Positions 48,601 through 61,063 are shown, counted from the first letter of the stretch. The stretch is 64,000 nt of DNA from Enoplosus armatus (GCF_043641665.1 NC_092181.1:17583463-17647462), one strand, 5' to 3'. The notes: a model not told the origin generated them from the letters alone. Numbers and translations: made by a program.

Positions 48601-51600
48601 ACTCAAGTCAATTGATATAAATACTGTCTTACTGACTTGTATGTGCATAATTGCATAACATTTTTCACCAAGAGAGTCAGTGTGTGCTTCATTGGTGCAT
48701 TTAAGCTGAAGAACTGACAAAGAGCATCGTAATTAAAAACTCTCAAATACTTCATATTTTAGGTCGTAGACTATCACTTTGCTGCATAGATCCTTCTGTT
48801 TTGATTCCTTTACTGGGAGAAATGTACACAAATGCGTGATATACTGTCATGGTGAGATTCTTGCTTCCGACCTTGTATACATAAGGGTTATTCCGAGAGT
48901 CTGTCAAGATGTCAAAACGTGTGTAAACATCATTGAGTAGGTTGACTATCTTGATAGCTCCCTCGGCCGAGGCGTGCTTGCTGCAGAAGGCATTGAATCC
49001 TACGATGCCACTGAAGAGGATGGTCACGTTGTCGTAGCGTTTTGCCGGGACAGGCCGCTTGTGTCGCAGCTCGTTGGCAACAGATGGCGGCAGAACAGAA
49101 TAGAGCAATCTAAAAAGAGAGAAGAGAAATGAACATTTTGAGCGAAAGCGTAGTTATGGTGTACTCGAGCAGCAGAGTAATGGGCTGGGGCTGCCAGACT
49201 GAAGTCCATCCTTTGGATCAGCATTTTATTTGCTCACCCACCACCTTTTGGTCATTTCGCTATGCAAGCTGCTCTCAGAGAGGAGGGTGGTGTTTCTATG
49301 GTAACTGGTTAGATCATGGCTGCCTGTTAAAAGCAAAATACCTTCCATGATGCAATGTAATTTGAGGGCACATGATACACACAGAACACATAATGGTCAC
49401 CACACAAAAAATAGAGTATATTTACCCACGAGATTATAAAGCTACATATCTATCTGTAACATCTTTAACAATCCACATACAAGGGCGTGTTTTTCTTTTA
49501 GTGAGGTACACTGAACAGTAGCAAAAAAAGCATAAATATATGTTTTCATTATCAGAAAACATAGTGTTGTAAAGGCGACGTAAGTGCAGCAGCAGTTCTC
49601 TTAAATATCTAGAGAGGAACCACGAATTCTAATCGATGCTCTGAGCCCGAGGCACTCTGAGACCGGAGAATGGCGAGAATAATAATATGGTGATCCACCG
49701 GCGGAGTGAAAGTCTTTTCCAATGAGAAGATAGGGCTGCTACAACAGTCTTAATAAAGACCACGATCCACCTCCATGCTCCTCTCCAGCTGTCACCCACT
49801 GCTGTGCCAAATTACTATGACAAGCCCTTTTCTGAAAGCCGGAGTCAAAACTAACTGAGTGTCTTCACCACAACAGGGACTGAAGAGTAGCTTAGGCAAA
49901 TATCAGCTTGGGTATAACAATAGATTCTGACCCCTAGGTGGTCCTACTGTCACGTAGCCTCAACATAACTGTATGGGACTGAGACCTGTTAGTGTCCTGC
50001 TGCATCTTCACTGTTTCTTGTCTCAAGTCCGTCCTTAAAAGGGAATACTTGAAGAGACTACTCTTTCATCTCCCGAAAAGACAGCTGATGAACACTCTTT
50101 GCCACATGAATAACAGCAGTGTTGTGACATATTTATTGTAGTGAGTTTGAGGTTGACTCACAACCTACAGATAATGACAGGGCTGTGGTATATAATTATG
50201 ACTGTAATACACAATCAGTCTCGATAACTTACTTGAGGGAAAGGTTTGTAAACACTGCTAAATTTGTGTGTGTGAATGAAAAAGCTTATTGCTTAAAGCT
50301 GCAAACAAATATACATTTCTGGTACATAAAACAATGACGTTTCTCTGATCTTTCCTTTTTACTTGGTAAATACTAGGTAGTTTTACCTCATCAGGCCTCT
50401 AAAAATATACAAATTAAACAATTTTAGGCATAAGAATCATTGCTTAAACTGCTCACAGGTCATAGACATATATCACCTTTGTCAATGATTTACATGATAC
50501 GTTAATATGTGGTTATAACTCTTCTACTGTTACTGTCACAAGAGAAGCGTTGGGTTAGCAACTCATTAACTAAAAGCTGAAGCTACAGTTTACACCTGAT
50601 TTTTAGGCTAAATTAACAACTAGTTTAAAACCCTAGACAAACAGTCAAACCTGTCTGTCTTTTTCTTCTCGTCCTCCAGGGCCCGGAGTGTGTGCTGCAG
50701 GCGATCTGTCAAGATTTCCAGCTCTTGGGTCAGCTTGTACTCCTCGCGAAACTGCTCGCCCAGCAGCACCAGGTCACGCGTGGCGTCATGTAGCGGGATG
50801 TCGCTCAGGTATAGCCCCCTTCGTGTGAGATCATCCAGGTTCATAACACTAGAAAAACCGAGAGAGGAGAAACCAGTGAGACACTCATTGGTTATTGCTG
50901 GTGTTACAGTGTTCTCACAACAAAATGACTGAACATGTCTGATTTGTGTCTGTAGATAAAAGGAAAACGGCAGACTTGGTCTTGTTCATAGCAGGAATCA
51001 TTGTAAATTAAACAGAACATAAAGTATGAACCACCAGCAATGAGATCACCATTGTCCTTTCAGGGCTGAGCCAGATAAATGTTCCTCTTGTGGGATGAGG
51101 TCAGACGTTGTGTTGTATGAGACTTCTCTGCTCAGGTGAATGAGCTTTGCTTTTCTGCTATTTCCTATCAGGCAGCAACCTTTTGTGAAAACAATGATCT
51201 TGTCCTCTGCAAAGTGTCTTCGATCTGCGAGGACAAGATCTCTTGAACCCTGCTGCCCTGCGTCCGATATTTCAATAGAAATGTCTGATTGGTTATATAA
51301 GGGCCACACAGGCTAATGGAGGTCACAACAGAAGAACCAGTGTAATTACCAGCTCACAGGTTTCTTAGTTTCTCTGTGAGGTTTTTTCCTGACCATGTAC
51401 CTATACATTTCTTATTTATGAAAGCTTAAAAGCAAAATATATTAGAGCTAACTAGTTAATGTTTGACTATTTGACTCTGTAACTGCATTAAATACATAAT
51501 GTTATTGCCCTTATTGAGATTATGAACATATCTGAATTACAAGCAAAAAAATGTTTCTGTTGACATTTTTCCTACAGTTCATCAATCACTTTTTTGCTAT

Positions 51601-54600
51601 CATTAACTGCAGTTACAACATTTACATGTATGGACAGAATATTGTAGTTACTAAAAACATATACTGTTGAAGGATAAGTATCTATTCTAGATTCTTCTTG
51701 AAATGAAAACCAATAATTAATGTATCCTACAAGTATTGTTTGTGAAGCCAAAGCCTGATATAGTATATATATACATACATATTGTTATTTATAATGTCTT
51801 CTGTGGCTCTGGCTCAGAAAGTCTTAGAAAATAACCCTGATGACATAGTCTGGGTTATATTGGATTGGACAAGAAACTTAAACATTAAGAAGCAGAAGAG
51901 TTGCACAAACTGGGGATGTGTGTGTTGATAGGCGTGGACATGGCAGGGAAGGTCTAACACACGACGCTATCACGTTGCATTATGGGAAGTGTAGGATCCA
52001 GTGCTTTTGGAACTTGAGCCATACTAATCTGTTTCTCGAAGTCTCCCAACTTTATCGAAGTGCAATCATAAATATCTACATTGCCCTTTTAAAAACACAT
52101 AAATGAGACCTTTGTACTGGGTGACATGTTCCTTTATTATGGTGAACATGGGCACTGTAGTTTACATTGAGTCAATCCCACATAAACTGCCCCATTGCCG
52201 TAAATATTTGCTATCACATATTAATCTGCATCTGAAAATAGTCCCCAACAAATGCACAATTTAATTCTGTTTTGTAACATTTGCTAAAAACTACAGTGCC
52301 CAGATGTTTTAGGTAATTACTGAGTCTTTTTTTGGCGTGTGGGTGACCCATTTTTAAGATTTAGGTCTTCATTAGGAACGAATTGCCTTTGGGCTTAAAA
52401 TCACAAAGTTAGGAGTTAGAAATGAAAAGTATAGAGAGACGGAACAATACATTGTAGGTGACCTTCCTGCATATTAACAATATAGTGGTACAGAGGAAAC
52501 AGTAACAAAAACAAACAATGTTGAGGCATTCTAAATAAACAGCCTTCAGTTAACCAGACATAATTTTACTTAAAATTGTGTTTCCTGTATGTAATGGGGT
52601 TTTATTTCTGTATGTATAGAACAGCGATGGCATTCATCAAAATAAATGAACACCTGGAATTTTGAATTCCAGGACTTTTATCTTTGCCAGAAGTGTGTTT
52701 CAGTGTGTATATTCAGTCTGTGCTGTGACAGACTGCACTGTGGGTTTACCTGGGTGAGCAAAGAAAAAGGATGTTCTCCGCCTCTGGCAAGTAAATCATC
52801 TGTCCTTTCAATCTCAGACAGCTGATCTCCACCCCCGTCAGCTCGTCCTCGTTCTCTACTGTCTCCACATTCAGCAGGCCCTCCTGTCAGGATTACATCA
52901 CACCTATGAATATTTCATTCTTCTCTAAATCTGCTTCCAAACTGGGCACCAGTTCAGCTCACTCTTTATTTTTGCATCTGCATGGTTTCTTGCCTTAAGT
53001 GTTACATGCATCACCCACCATTGGAAAGAACAAGGAGTGGCAGCGCTTTGAGACCAGTCTCTTCTCAAGTATTGACTTTCTCATGAGTAAACACAAGTAT
53101 GCAAATTCATCTGTTTTCTATTCTGTCTGTACTTTCCCCTCCTGAGTTTCCCTTTGATTTCTCTCTGAAGAATTACCTTCACCTTTTTACTCTGTCCTTT
53201 CTCAGTTTCTCAATTCTACTAGAAGGATCTACCTTGCATGTCCAGTATGAAGTGTAGTTTAGGACATTTAGACCCTTTCACTCTTTGCCGCATGCATACA
53301 CTGCAATATAAAATGCTGCTCAGTTTATTTAATTGATTCCTCGTTTATATGCTCAGTAATCATCTTTATATGCGCGTAAACAATTTCATCCTCATTAACA
53401 GCGTTGATGAAACCCACAGAGTCAAAATGTTATGCAGCTGCTAAAAATATCAGTGAGCTCATCAGTATTACTATATAAGACTATAAACACATTTTGTCAT
53501 GAACAATCAAACCATGTTTTGATCATTTAGACTGTGGTTAGTCAACAACTATCATATCTACCTTGCTCCGCAGAACAAAGACGGTGTTGATGTGGGAGAG
53601 GATGCCATGAAAACTGAAGTCAATGTGAGGACGGACCAAAGAAAAAACTGAAGGGAGGATACAGGTACCAGGTTGGAGCTGGGGAATAAGATAAGATATG
53701 CACATTTCAGTTACATGCATTCTGGGCATCCAGTCCCGTTGATGAAACAGTGTTTGCTGCAAACAGACATAATTGAATATGAATCCACACCTGAGGCAGC
53801 ACTCGATAAATGGCGTTCCCACACTGTGTGAGCATCAGGTCTTTGTCAAACATGAGGTGGAACGGGAAGGCCTTGCAAAACGTGTACGGGCTGATCCGAG
53901 TCTCCTGTGTGCCGTTCTCCTCGAAGCCATCCAGGTCCTCGTAGAACGCCTCTTCCTCCGAGTCCTTCTCCTCGATCAGAAACTTGATGTGGTCGCACTC
54001 CTCGCTTTTCGGCTGGATCATCTGCATCGGATGAAGTAATCGATCAAATATTGACGTTGTTGCAAAACTGACATAATTAAACTTGCCTATATTGTGGCAC
54101 ATGGCTACAGCAATACAATGTTTTTAATTAAATATTCCACCATCGCAATGTTAGTGTGATGAATAATATCCCATTAATAATATTATTGACTTCAAGTTTA
54201 TTATTATAGAATTAAGAAATGACATTACTCAGTGGGTTTATGGGCATAAGGCATGCTGACGTCAAGCTGCTGTCTCTGCACCCTGTTTCCACAGCAACAG
54301 TGGCTAATATTTCCAGAAATTGGGTGTCACATTTGGAGCGTCTGCCATTTTCTGTTCTTTCATTACACACACAATTGCTGAAAAATATTATCCTGTCTGT
54401 ACAATGTGATTAGGTTTGGGAGAAAATGTCGCCCACTTATGAAACGAAGAGGAAACTCTAGCCAAAGTGCAGGGGATGTCTTAGGAGAATAACATGCCGC
54501 AGTTATTGGTGCACGTTACAGGCTGCACATTAACATACAAATAAAAATACCAATGACAGTTTATGATATCGAGTTATTCATACTACCTTAGACAAAATCT

Positions 54601-57600
54601 GATTAGCGTGGTCGAGTAAATGAGCCAAGGTGAAAAATCTACTCAAGATGAATTATTTAATAAACGTGCAGTCAATGGTCAATTTAAATTCATCCACAGT
54701 TTGACAAAGTTAAAATTAAACCGTGGAAGAAAAAAACTCCCTGAAAGACTCCCAAGCTAGAGACTATAACTTGGATCTAAAAATATCCTCTGACTCACTG
54801 ACGTTACCCAAAAACTCTGTGCTGAACTGCAGTTGTCACAGCGCAGCACTGTTCCTGTTCGGGTATTTTGGAACTTTCTGTTTTTTAATCTTCACATTAT
54901 AACCTCTTCAATTATATTCAGAGGCACAAACACACACAGTCGAACACAAAACATTACAGGGACTGAAAGGCTAAATTGAATGTTGAATAGAATAATTTAA
55001 GAGAGGAACGGGGGAAAAAAATGTAAAGTCATCATCTTCATTCATCATCAGTAGCAGAGTGTGGGCCATTAGAGCTGTGGGTTCACTGTGCACAAAAAAG
55101 GAACAAAAAGCAGCAAAGCAGACCTTCATCTCTATCTCTGTTCCATGGATTTGTTGAGCGACGGTTTTAATGATGCCAATCACAATGTCCTGCAGGCCTT
55201 CTCTCTCCGAGTAGTAGTGAAGAATCAGATTGTTCCCCTTCTCTGCGTCGGTGCAGCGGAACGAGGGAGCCCTCATCCCGGGATAAATGGTACCCAGGTG
55301 GTCATGGAGAGCATCCAGATTCTGAAAATTTAGATTAAAGATTAAATATGCAACATTCAATCACAGCACAGTTAATTAAAACCCGGCTGAGGTATAATAA
55401 GTTAGAAGATGATGCTGTACATTATGCATGAAATGTCAAAGAAGTACTCCAGCTCCAGCCAGTGTTGCACATCCATAAAGATGTTGACTTGTGAGAGACA
55501 GATTTAAAAAAATATATATAAAAATTGAAGCAGCAGAGGGTGCCTGACTTTTCATCCTGAGTATGGGTCAAGTTCCAAAAATGCCGCAATTCCCACAATG
55601 CAACACCATAGCGTCTTTCATTAGACACTCCCTGCCCGCTAAATGCTAAATGTCTTTCATGTCTTCATGTTATTAATGCAGGCTTTCTATGAAAAATTCA
55701 AAGTCTCACGCCCAAACTGACATGACCCTGATGAAGTCATAGTGATGTCACCAGGGTCATCTCAGACTTAACAGAAGACATTATACAACTTTTTCAGTAA
55801 ACTGATGTTCCTGTGTAAAATCAGTGGAGTAACCCTTTACACATTGCAATATTTTAGTTAGTATTTGAGTTAGTACTGCCATCCAGCTGTGCTACATGCA
55901 AAGAGGAGAGAGCCTACCTGCAGGAATTCACGAACATTTGATCCTAACACTCGCAATATGGTGTCATATCCCGACTCTTGGCAAAATTCAAAAAACATCT
56001 TCCCAAACATCTGCAAGATGTCTCCTGCATCGATCTCTGAAATACAGAAAGGATTCTCATCACTACCTCAGCCTGATACAAATTCTTCTTATGTTATAAA
56101 GCTCCATTTGTATCATGCCCTAAATACAGTGTCATTTTTATTCCAATAATTAAAAAAAACTAAAACATGCTGTCACTTACTGAGAACTTTACTTGCAGCA
56201 GCAACGAGATCGTATGTTTTTCCATCTTCATATATGATTCTAACCAGGAACTGACCCTCAATATCAAGCTGAGCCTCCCTCCTGAAAACAAAGTGAAGAC
56301 ATCACTCATGAGCTACAGCAAATGTCACAGCAGACATAAACAGTCATTGTAGGCAACTTGTTCAGGCAACCAATGGCTTTGCCTTCTTGGAATTGCTTTG
56401 CTATTGTTGCTTAAATCACAGAGGGTTTCAATAACAAGTGTCTTATTTGTGGCCAGTCAGTGTGAGCTGTCTTGATTTATATTAGAGTAACGTGAAAAAG
56501 CTTTCCATATTGCTTTGAAGTGGTCGTGTGGTTTTAAAACTACACTGTTGAACAAGTACAGATAATCAGGTTTAGATCTACCGGTTCTTTGGTAAAAAGC
56601 ACAGCTCCAAGATTAGAGTGCACTTTCTCTATTTATACATTTGATCCAGTTTGTACAAAATTGTCAAAAAACTTAATGAGGTTCTGATTACTACTGTTTA
56701 ACTGAGAAAACAGAAATGATTTACGGGCCTGACCAGCAGCCGCCATTTTATCCAAACGTGTAACAGCTGAAAAAACATACCAAACCTTGAAAGCTTTTGT
56801 AAAGAAAACAAGAATTCATTTTGAAATTATTCAGCTCATCAAAGTCTGAAAACAGACCAAACATGATAAATTGTGCAATAAAAAACAATGAGTTACATTT
56901 GCAGAGATAACAAAAGATGCTGCAGAGAGCTCCAGTTTTTTCTGTGGCTGAAGAATGACAACTTTGAGCACATTTACACAAGGCAGCTGCTGCTGTTTTT
57001 TTGTAATTCTTCTTTTTTAGGCAGGGTCAAGTCTAGGGCAGTTAAGAGTACACGTGAAAAATAAACTAAGGCTGAGCCAAACATTTCAACATGCTGAAAA
57101 AATGACATGTTAACATTATAGTGGAGGACTGGAATTACATTTGTGTGTGGGGTATACCTCATTCTCCCTCTATATGATACTAAACTACACTGGTTTGCAG
57201 GATGCCGTTAAGATACAGCCTGACACTGGTGGCATGTAAATAAGTAGTACATTAGTACTGTACTTGAGACAGGGCCGTAGCAACCATTGACGACATTGAG
57301 GTCATGTCCTCTGTGTTTTTTGTTGGAATTAGCATTTTCATTTACATTCCACATTGGTGGATATTGTATAAATACTTTTAGTGCAACAGATAAATAATAA
57401 ATAAACGATTCATTATTTCCTCACCAGAATTGTATTCTTGGCTGTCTGCAGAGTCCCGGTCCAGTGAAAACCATGTGTCTCCTAAATTGGTGATTTTTTT
57501 TCTGAAGTGTTACTTAAAGGGTTGATAAAAATATCATACTTCTTATGCTAAATAAAGCAATTAAAATAAAACGTCAGCGTCACAAAGCTGAAAACGGCTG

Positions 57601-58778
57601 ATTTTTTAAGATACTGAAAAGTTGATGGAGATTCATGTTTGGAAATAGGGCTAGTTACTAAATTAAAGTTATTAAAAGCAAACAGTTAAATGAATAAATA
57701 AAATGTTCCTCCAAATTATTAAAAATAAATAGATGGAGGGACTCATGACCTCAGCATTTTTAAAACCCGGGCTACGGCCCTGTTTTGAGGTACTTGTACT
57801 TTACTTGAGTGCTTCTATTTTACTTTGTACTTTGTTTTTACATAAAAAACATATCACCATTTTATAAATTATGATACAATGTTATCTTAAACAGCCCCAA
57901 GCCATGTAGATTAGTTCCACCTTGACCAGCTACAACATTACAATGTCACTCATACATTAATGGATTACTAATAACAATCAAATAATATAACACAACAGGG
58001 ACCATTTTTCTGCATAATGAGTATTTTTACTTAGGATACTTGTACTTACTTTTATTAGCAGCATTAACTAAATGTTTTCTGGGCTATCATTTAGCCTACA
58101 ATTATTGAAGCAGCTCACAAAAAAAGTGTAGTTGCTGTGGGACAGAATTTAAAACGTGATATCTTTACTTCACCAACTGCATCTGAGTTTCAGTGTGAGC
58201 CTGCTGGGGATGAAGGTTAATCATTACAGTAAAAGCAAATGTCCATCCCTGCTGGCAACACACTGGCTGTGTGAGTTGATAGTGAGCTTGGCTGTGCAGT
58301 TAGCCCTGTCTTGTATCCCTGTTGTGGTCTGGTTGGCCACAGTGTAACCTATGATACCAGCAGGGCCGAATAGTAAACACATGATGCAGATACTCACTTG
58401 ATGTCTTCCCACACTTCCGGGCCGTAATTCCTTAAAACGAGGAGCTCCAAGGCGTGATTCACAAAACCATACTGGAAAATTATGGAAAAACACGAGCAAC
58501 GTGAATATTATTTTATGGAAACAGACAATTTTCCTGAAACATACTCGGTGCTTAGCTGTATATATGTGTTTTTATACGACATATTATAAGCTTGGAGTAC
58601 ATGGGCATGCATATTCTGTTCACCTGTTAATATGCACAGTTCACTATAAACATGGAAATTATTGTATAACAGCTAGCGGTGTCCAAACAGGAAACGTCAA
58701 ACGCAAATACGCCATGTCGCGCGACAAACTGCCTATTTTTCCAGCATTAAAACATAACACAAAATCCTCACGTACCAT
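45682..58778 (-). CDS. gucy1b1: Soluble guanylate cyclase subunit beta-1
   Basis: Haem-binding half of the nitric-oxide receptor; with alpha-1 it converts GTP to cGMP in the cytosol. Thirteen coding exons on the minus strand, all in phase: 58776-58778 (ATG alone), 58398-58471, 56181-56281, 55918-56036, 55124-55321, 53791-54021, 53562-53678, 52750-52883, 50651-50848, 48872-49109, 48007-48147, 46055-46209 and 45682-45829, giving 618 aa (human 619). H-NOX domain: the proximal haem ligand is His105 (NLDALHDH) and the haem-propionate motif Y135-x-S137-x-R139 is intact. Then come the H-NOXA/PAS-like region, a coiled coil around [20 protein letters not shown], and a class III cyclase domain with [33 protein letters not shown] and [13 protein letters not shown]. 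The metal-binding Asp of the first motif is absent, as expected for beta, which relies on alpha. Two donors (after exons 5 and 10) are non-consensus GTC sites. Confidence 0.96.
46210..48006 (-). other. gucy1b1 intron 11
   Basis: No gene. It contains a (CA)n microsatellite at about 47344-47368 and one copy (46905-46939) of a short interspersed repeat that recurs at 52533-52567. Confidence 0.7.
49110..50650 (-). other. gucy1b1 intron 9
   Basis: AT-rich, with no exon or element recognised. Confidence 0.65.
50849..52749 (-). other. gucy1b1 intron 8 with dispersed repeat copies
   Basis: Contains one copy of a dispersed repeat (core 51942-52026) that recurs in inverse orientation at 55559-55637, and the 52533-52567 copy of a second short repeat. 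Confidence 0.6.
51942..52026 (+). repeat. Dispersed repeat, copy A
   Basis: 'acgctatcacgttgcattatggga' followed by 'cttttggaacttgagccatact' matches the reverse complement of 55559-55637 with scattered differences. Similarity probably extends left to about 51780. The family is unassigned. Confidence 0.6.
54022..55123 (-). other. gucy1b1 intron 5
   Basis: No gene or element recognised. It begins at the non-consensus donor GTCTGC. Confidence 0.65.
55559..55637 (-). repeat. Dispersed repeat, copy B (inverted relative to copy A)
   Basis: On the minus strand: 'gacgctatggtgttgcattgtggga' then 'tttttggaacttgacccatact', matching copy A at 51942-52026. The adjacent 55722-55760 forms a 13-base hairpin that is probably part of the same element. 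It lies in gucy1b1 intron 4. Confidence 0.6.
57200..58070 (+). mobile_element. Teleost 'GTACTTGAG' repeat, interrupted by a nested insertion
   Basis: 'tagtactgtacttgag' (about 57252-57268) and 'ttttgaggtacttgtactttacttgag' onward to 'cataatgagtatttttactt' are consecutive parts of a very common fish repeat, split by the 57270-57782 insertion. Outer boundaries are approximate. It lies in gucy1b1 intron 2, opposite in orientation to the copy at about 59190-59727. Confidence 0.65.
57270..57782. mobile_element. 513-base non-autonomous DNA element with CAGGG termini
   Basis: Perfect 12-base terminal inverted repeats, CAGGGCCGTAGC at 57270-57281 and its complement at 57771-57782, plus an internal 10-base motif TGAGGTCATG repeated in inverse orientation about 28-30 bases in from each end. 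CAGGG ends suggest a hAT-like MITE. The flanks (acttgaga / ttttgagg) are only 5 of 8 identical, so no clean target duplication is seen. It has no transposase ORF. Confidence 0.7.
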
Positions 58779-59100
58779 GATGACAGCCGCTCTTCTTTTT
58801 CTTTATTTCTAATTTCTAAGCAAAAACCGTTGAATCTGACACAACCTTCATCGTTTGGTACAGATGCTGAGTGTCTCTGCGTCCATTCCCCACCTTTTTC
58901 CCCTCAGTTATTTACTGACAGCGAATCTGTCCAATAGCAGATCATAAAGGCTCTTACGTAAGCCATCCCTGACCAACGAGAACGCAGCTGCGTTGTCCAA
59001 CTGATGCTGGTGAACCTGAAATCACCGCCAGTAGCTACATAGTTTCTGGTATTTAATATCATGTTTTATGCTTACAACTAATATTATCTGCGTGCTGTTA
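58779..59100 (-). promoter_or_regulatory. gucy1b1 promoter region
   Basis: Minus-strand upstream region. It contains an inverted CCAAT box ('ccaat' on + at 58931-58935) and a perfect TTACGTAA palindrome at 58954-58961, about 180 bases from the ATG. The transcription start is not determined. Confidence 0.45.
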
Positions 59101-59189
59101 CACAACAATAAACATAAAATATATTCAAAAACTTAGTCAAGCAGTCATTTAGTAATTTGTATGGCAACATTTAAAAAATATCTTATCAT

Positions 59190-59727
59190 TTGGAAAAAGT
59201 AGGCTTCTTCACATAAGTAGAAGTAGAAACACCACAATGTAGAACTACTCTTTTACAAGTAAGAGTTAAAGTACATAAGTATTATCAGCCAAAATTAACT
59301 TTAAGTATCAAAAGTAAAAGCTCATTATATATATATCCTTTCAGAAGGGAATATTAATATATATGCCTACTTTATTGTTGCATTATTATTGCTGATGCTT
59401 TAACATCTAAATAGCATTTTAATGCTGTAACAGGTCAAACAGGAGCAAATTTATATGCTTTATCTGTTGTTTAATCACTAACAATACATCATAGCCTATT
59501 TAATAAGCTGATCATGTTTTTTTTTATGGAAAATCTTAATCTCCAAAGTAACTAGTGACTATAGATGTCAGATAACTGTAGATTAAAAAGTACAATATTT
59601 TGCAGAAATGTTGTGAAGTATAAAGTAGTATAAAGTAAAAGTGCTACAGTAAAGTGCAAGTACATCAGAATTGCAAATACACGTAGAAGTACTCAAGAAC
59701 TTGAGTAAATGTGCTTTCCACCAATGT
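59190..59727 (-). mobile_element. Teleost 'GTACTTGAG' repeat copy between the cyclase genes
   Basis: Running from 'cataagtagaagtagaaacaccacaatgtag' to 'gtactcaagaacttgagtaaatgtgctttccacca', this is a near full-length copy of the fish repeat usually ending CAGTGGTGGAA. It is opposite in orientation to the intron 2 copy. It is non-autonomous and its exact ends are uncertain. Confidence 0.65.
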
Positions 59728-59729
59728 AT

Positions 59730-61063
59730 ATCATATCAGATCATAATGTGTCATGTGACCTCACAAATCTTTTATTTGCAGAATAATATGTTCTATACAC
59801 TGCAGAGTCAATCACGTAAGTCTGTTAATGCCAATATTTATTGCGCTTTGATTACATTACAATAATGATTAAAGCACATCATTAAGAGTGAGAAGAACAT
59901 TCATTGTATTCTATTGTGTCGTATTCCTGCTTTATAGGAAAGGAGTGCAATGAAACCAATGTAATAAATATAGTATAAACATGTGTACAGTGGAAAAAAA
60001 GTAAAAAATACATACTTATATTAGGAAAATGCGATCTTGGAATGCATAATGTCTAATATATGGAAGTCTAAGTTACATGTTATTACAAATATATACTGAG
60101 TTGGAAACACAAACCTCTGGAAGAAATTGTGAACATGTAAATTCATATTGAACCATCTAAAGAAAAAGAAAGCAGGTAAAAATAACAAATAATCAGTTTG
60201 AAACTCTGTGATCCTGCCTGTTTAGTTCCCATAAGGCACCTGAACCAGCTCTGCATCACTTCTTTCGATTTAGAAGAGTGAGAAGGTGTGATGTCTCCTC
60301 AGTCTTTGAATTACTTTATCATTTGCTTCAGCTTTTCCAAAGTATTTGTTATGAAATTCTCCACTGAAACACACAAATCCAATTCAGTTTTAATCTTGGT
60401 TTCTTCTGTCATACCAACAGGTCAAGGTGCTTCAGCAGGTACCTAATCTGCACAGATGTGAATGGACCGGTCAGATATTTACAGAAAATAATCTAGATAA
60501 AAGGAACCACTCTGTTTTGCAACATCACATTGAGGATCAACACCCAGAATTTATTTCTGTATGATATCTACATTATGCAAGGTGATATATTTAAATTTCT
60601 TTACAGCAAACCTGAAGCAGTTACTGACTCGTGGTATGGTGTGTCCCTTTTTGGCCACGTTTAGTGTATGTTTTATTTTGTACCTCTTCAATGTTAAAAT
60701 GAGCAAAACAGTTTCAAAATCTTTCAGTGACAGTATATTTATATATCTCTGATGGGAGCTTGGAAAGAAAGCCACTTTTTATATCATAAATTTGCAGAGA
60801 TGACTCATTCTGGAAGAAAAAAATGAAGGAAGTGAGTGTTTCTCTTCGCTACAACTGTACAAATGGATAATTGTACAGAGACAAGACTCATGTTTGACAG
60901 CACACTGACACCTCTGTGATTAAGCAGCTGCAAGAGTTTTGACTGATAGACGATATCATCAATATCTAAACAACCCAAACCAAAATACACAAGGTGTTCG
61001 CAGGATACGTTTATGTTTCGTCATATCTAACGTTTCTTTTTTGGGCTCTGCAGCAGCTTGACT
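59730..61063. other. gucy1a1 3'UTR and gucy1a1-gucy1b1 spacer
   Basis: No gene recognised. Minus-strand AATAAA candidates at about 60672-60677 and 60550-60555 could end the gucy1a1 transcript. Confidence 0.5.

Noticed and set aside
58224..58499. 91-codon minus ORF covering gucy1b1 exon 2
   Set aside because: It is a frame-shifted reading over the exon and its intron; the conserved H-NOX frame runs through 58398-58471 only.
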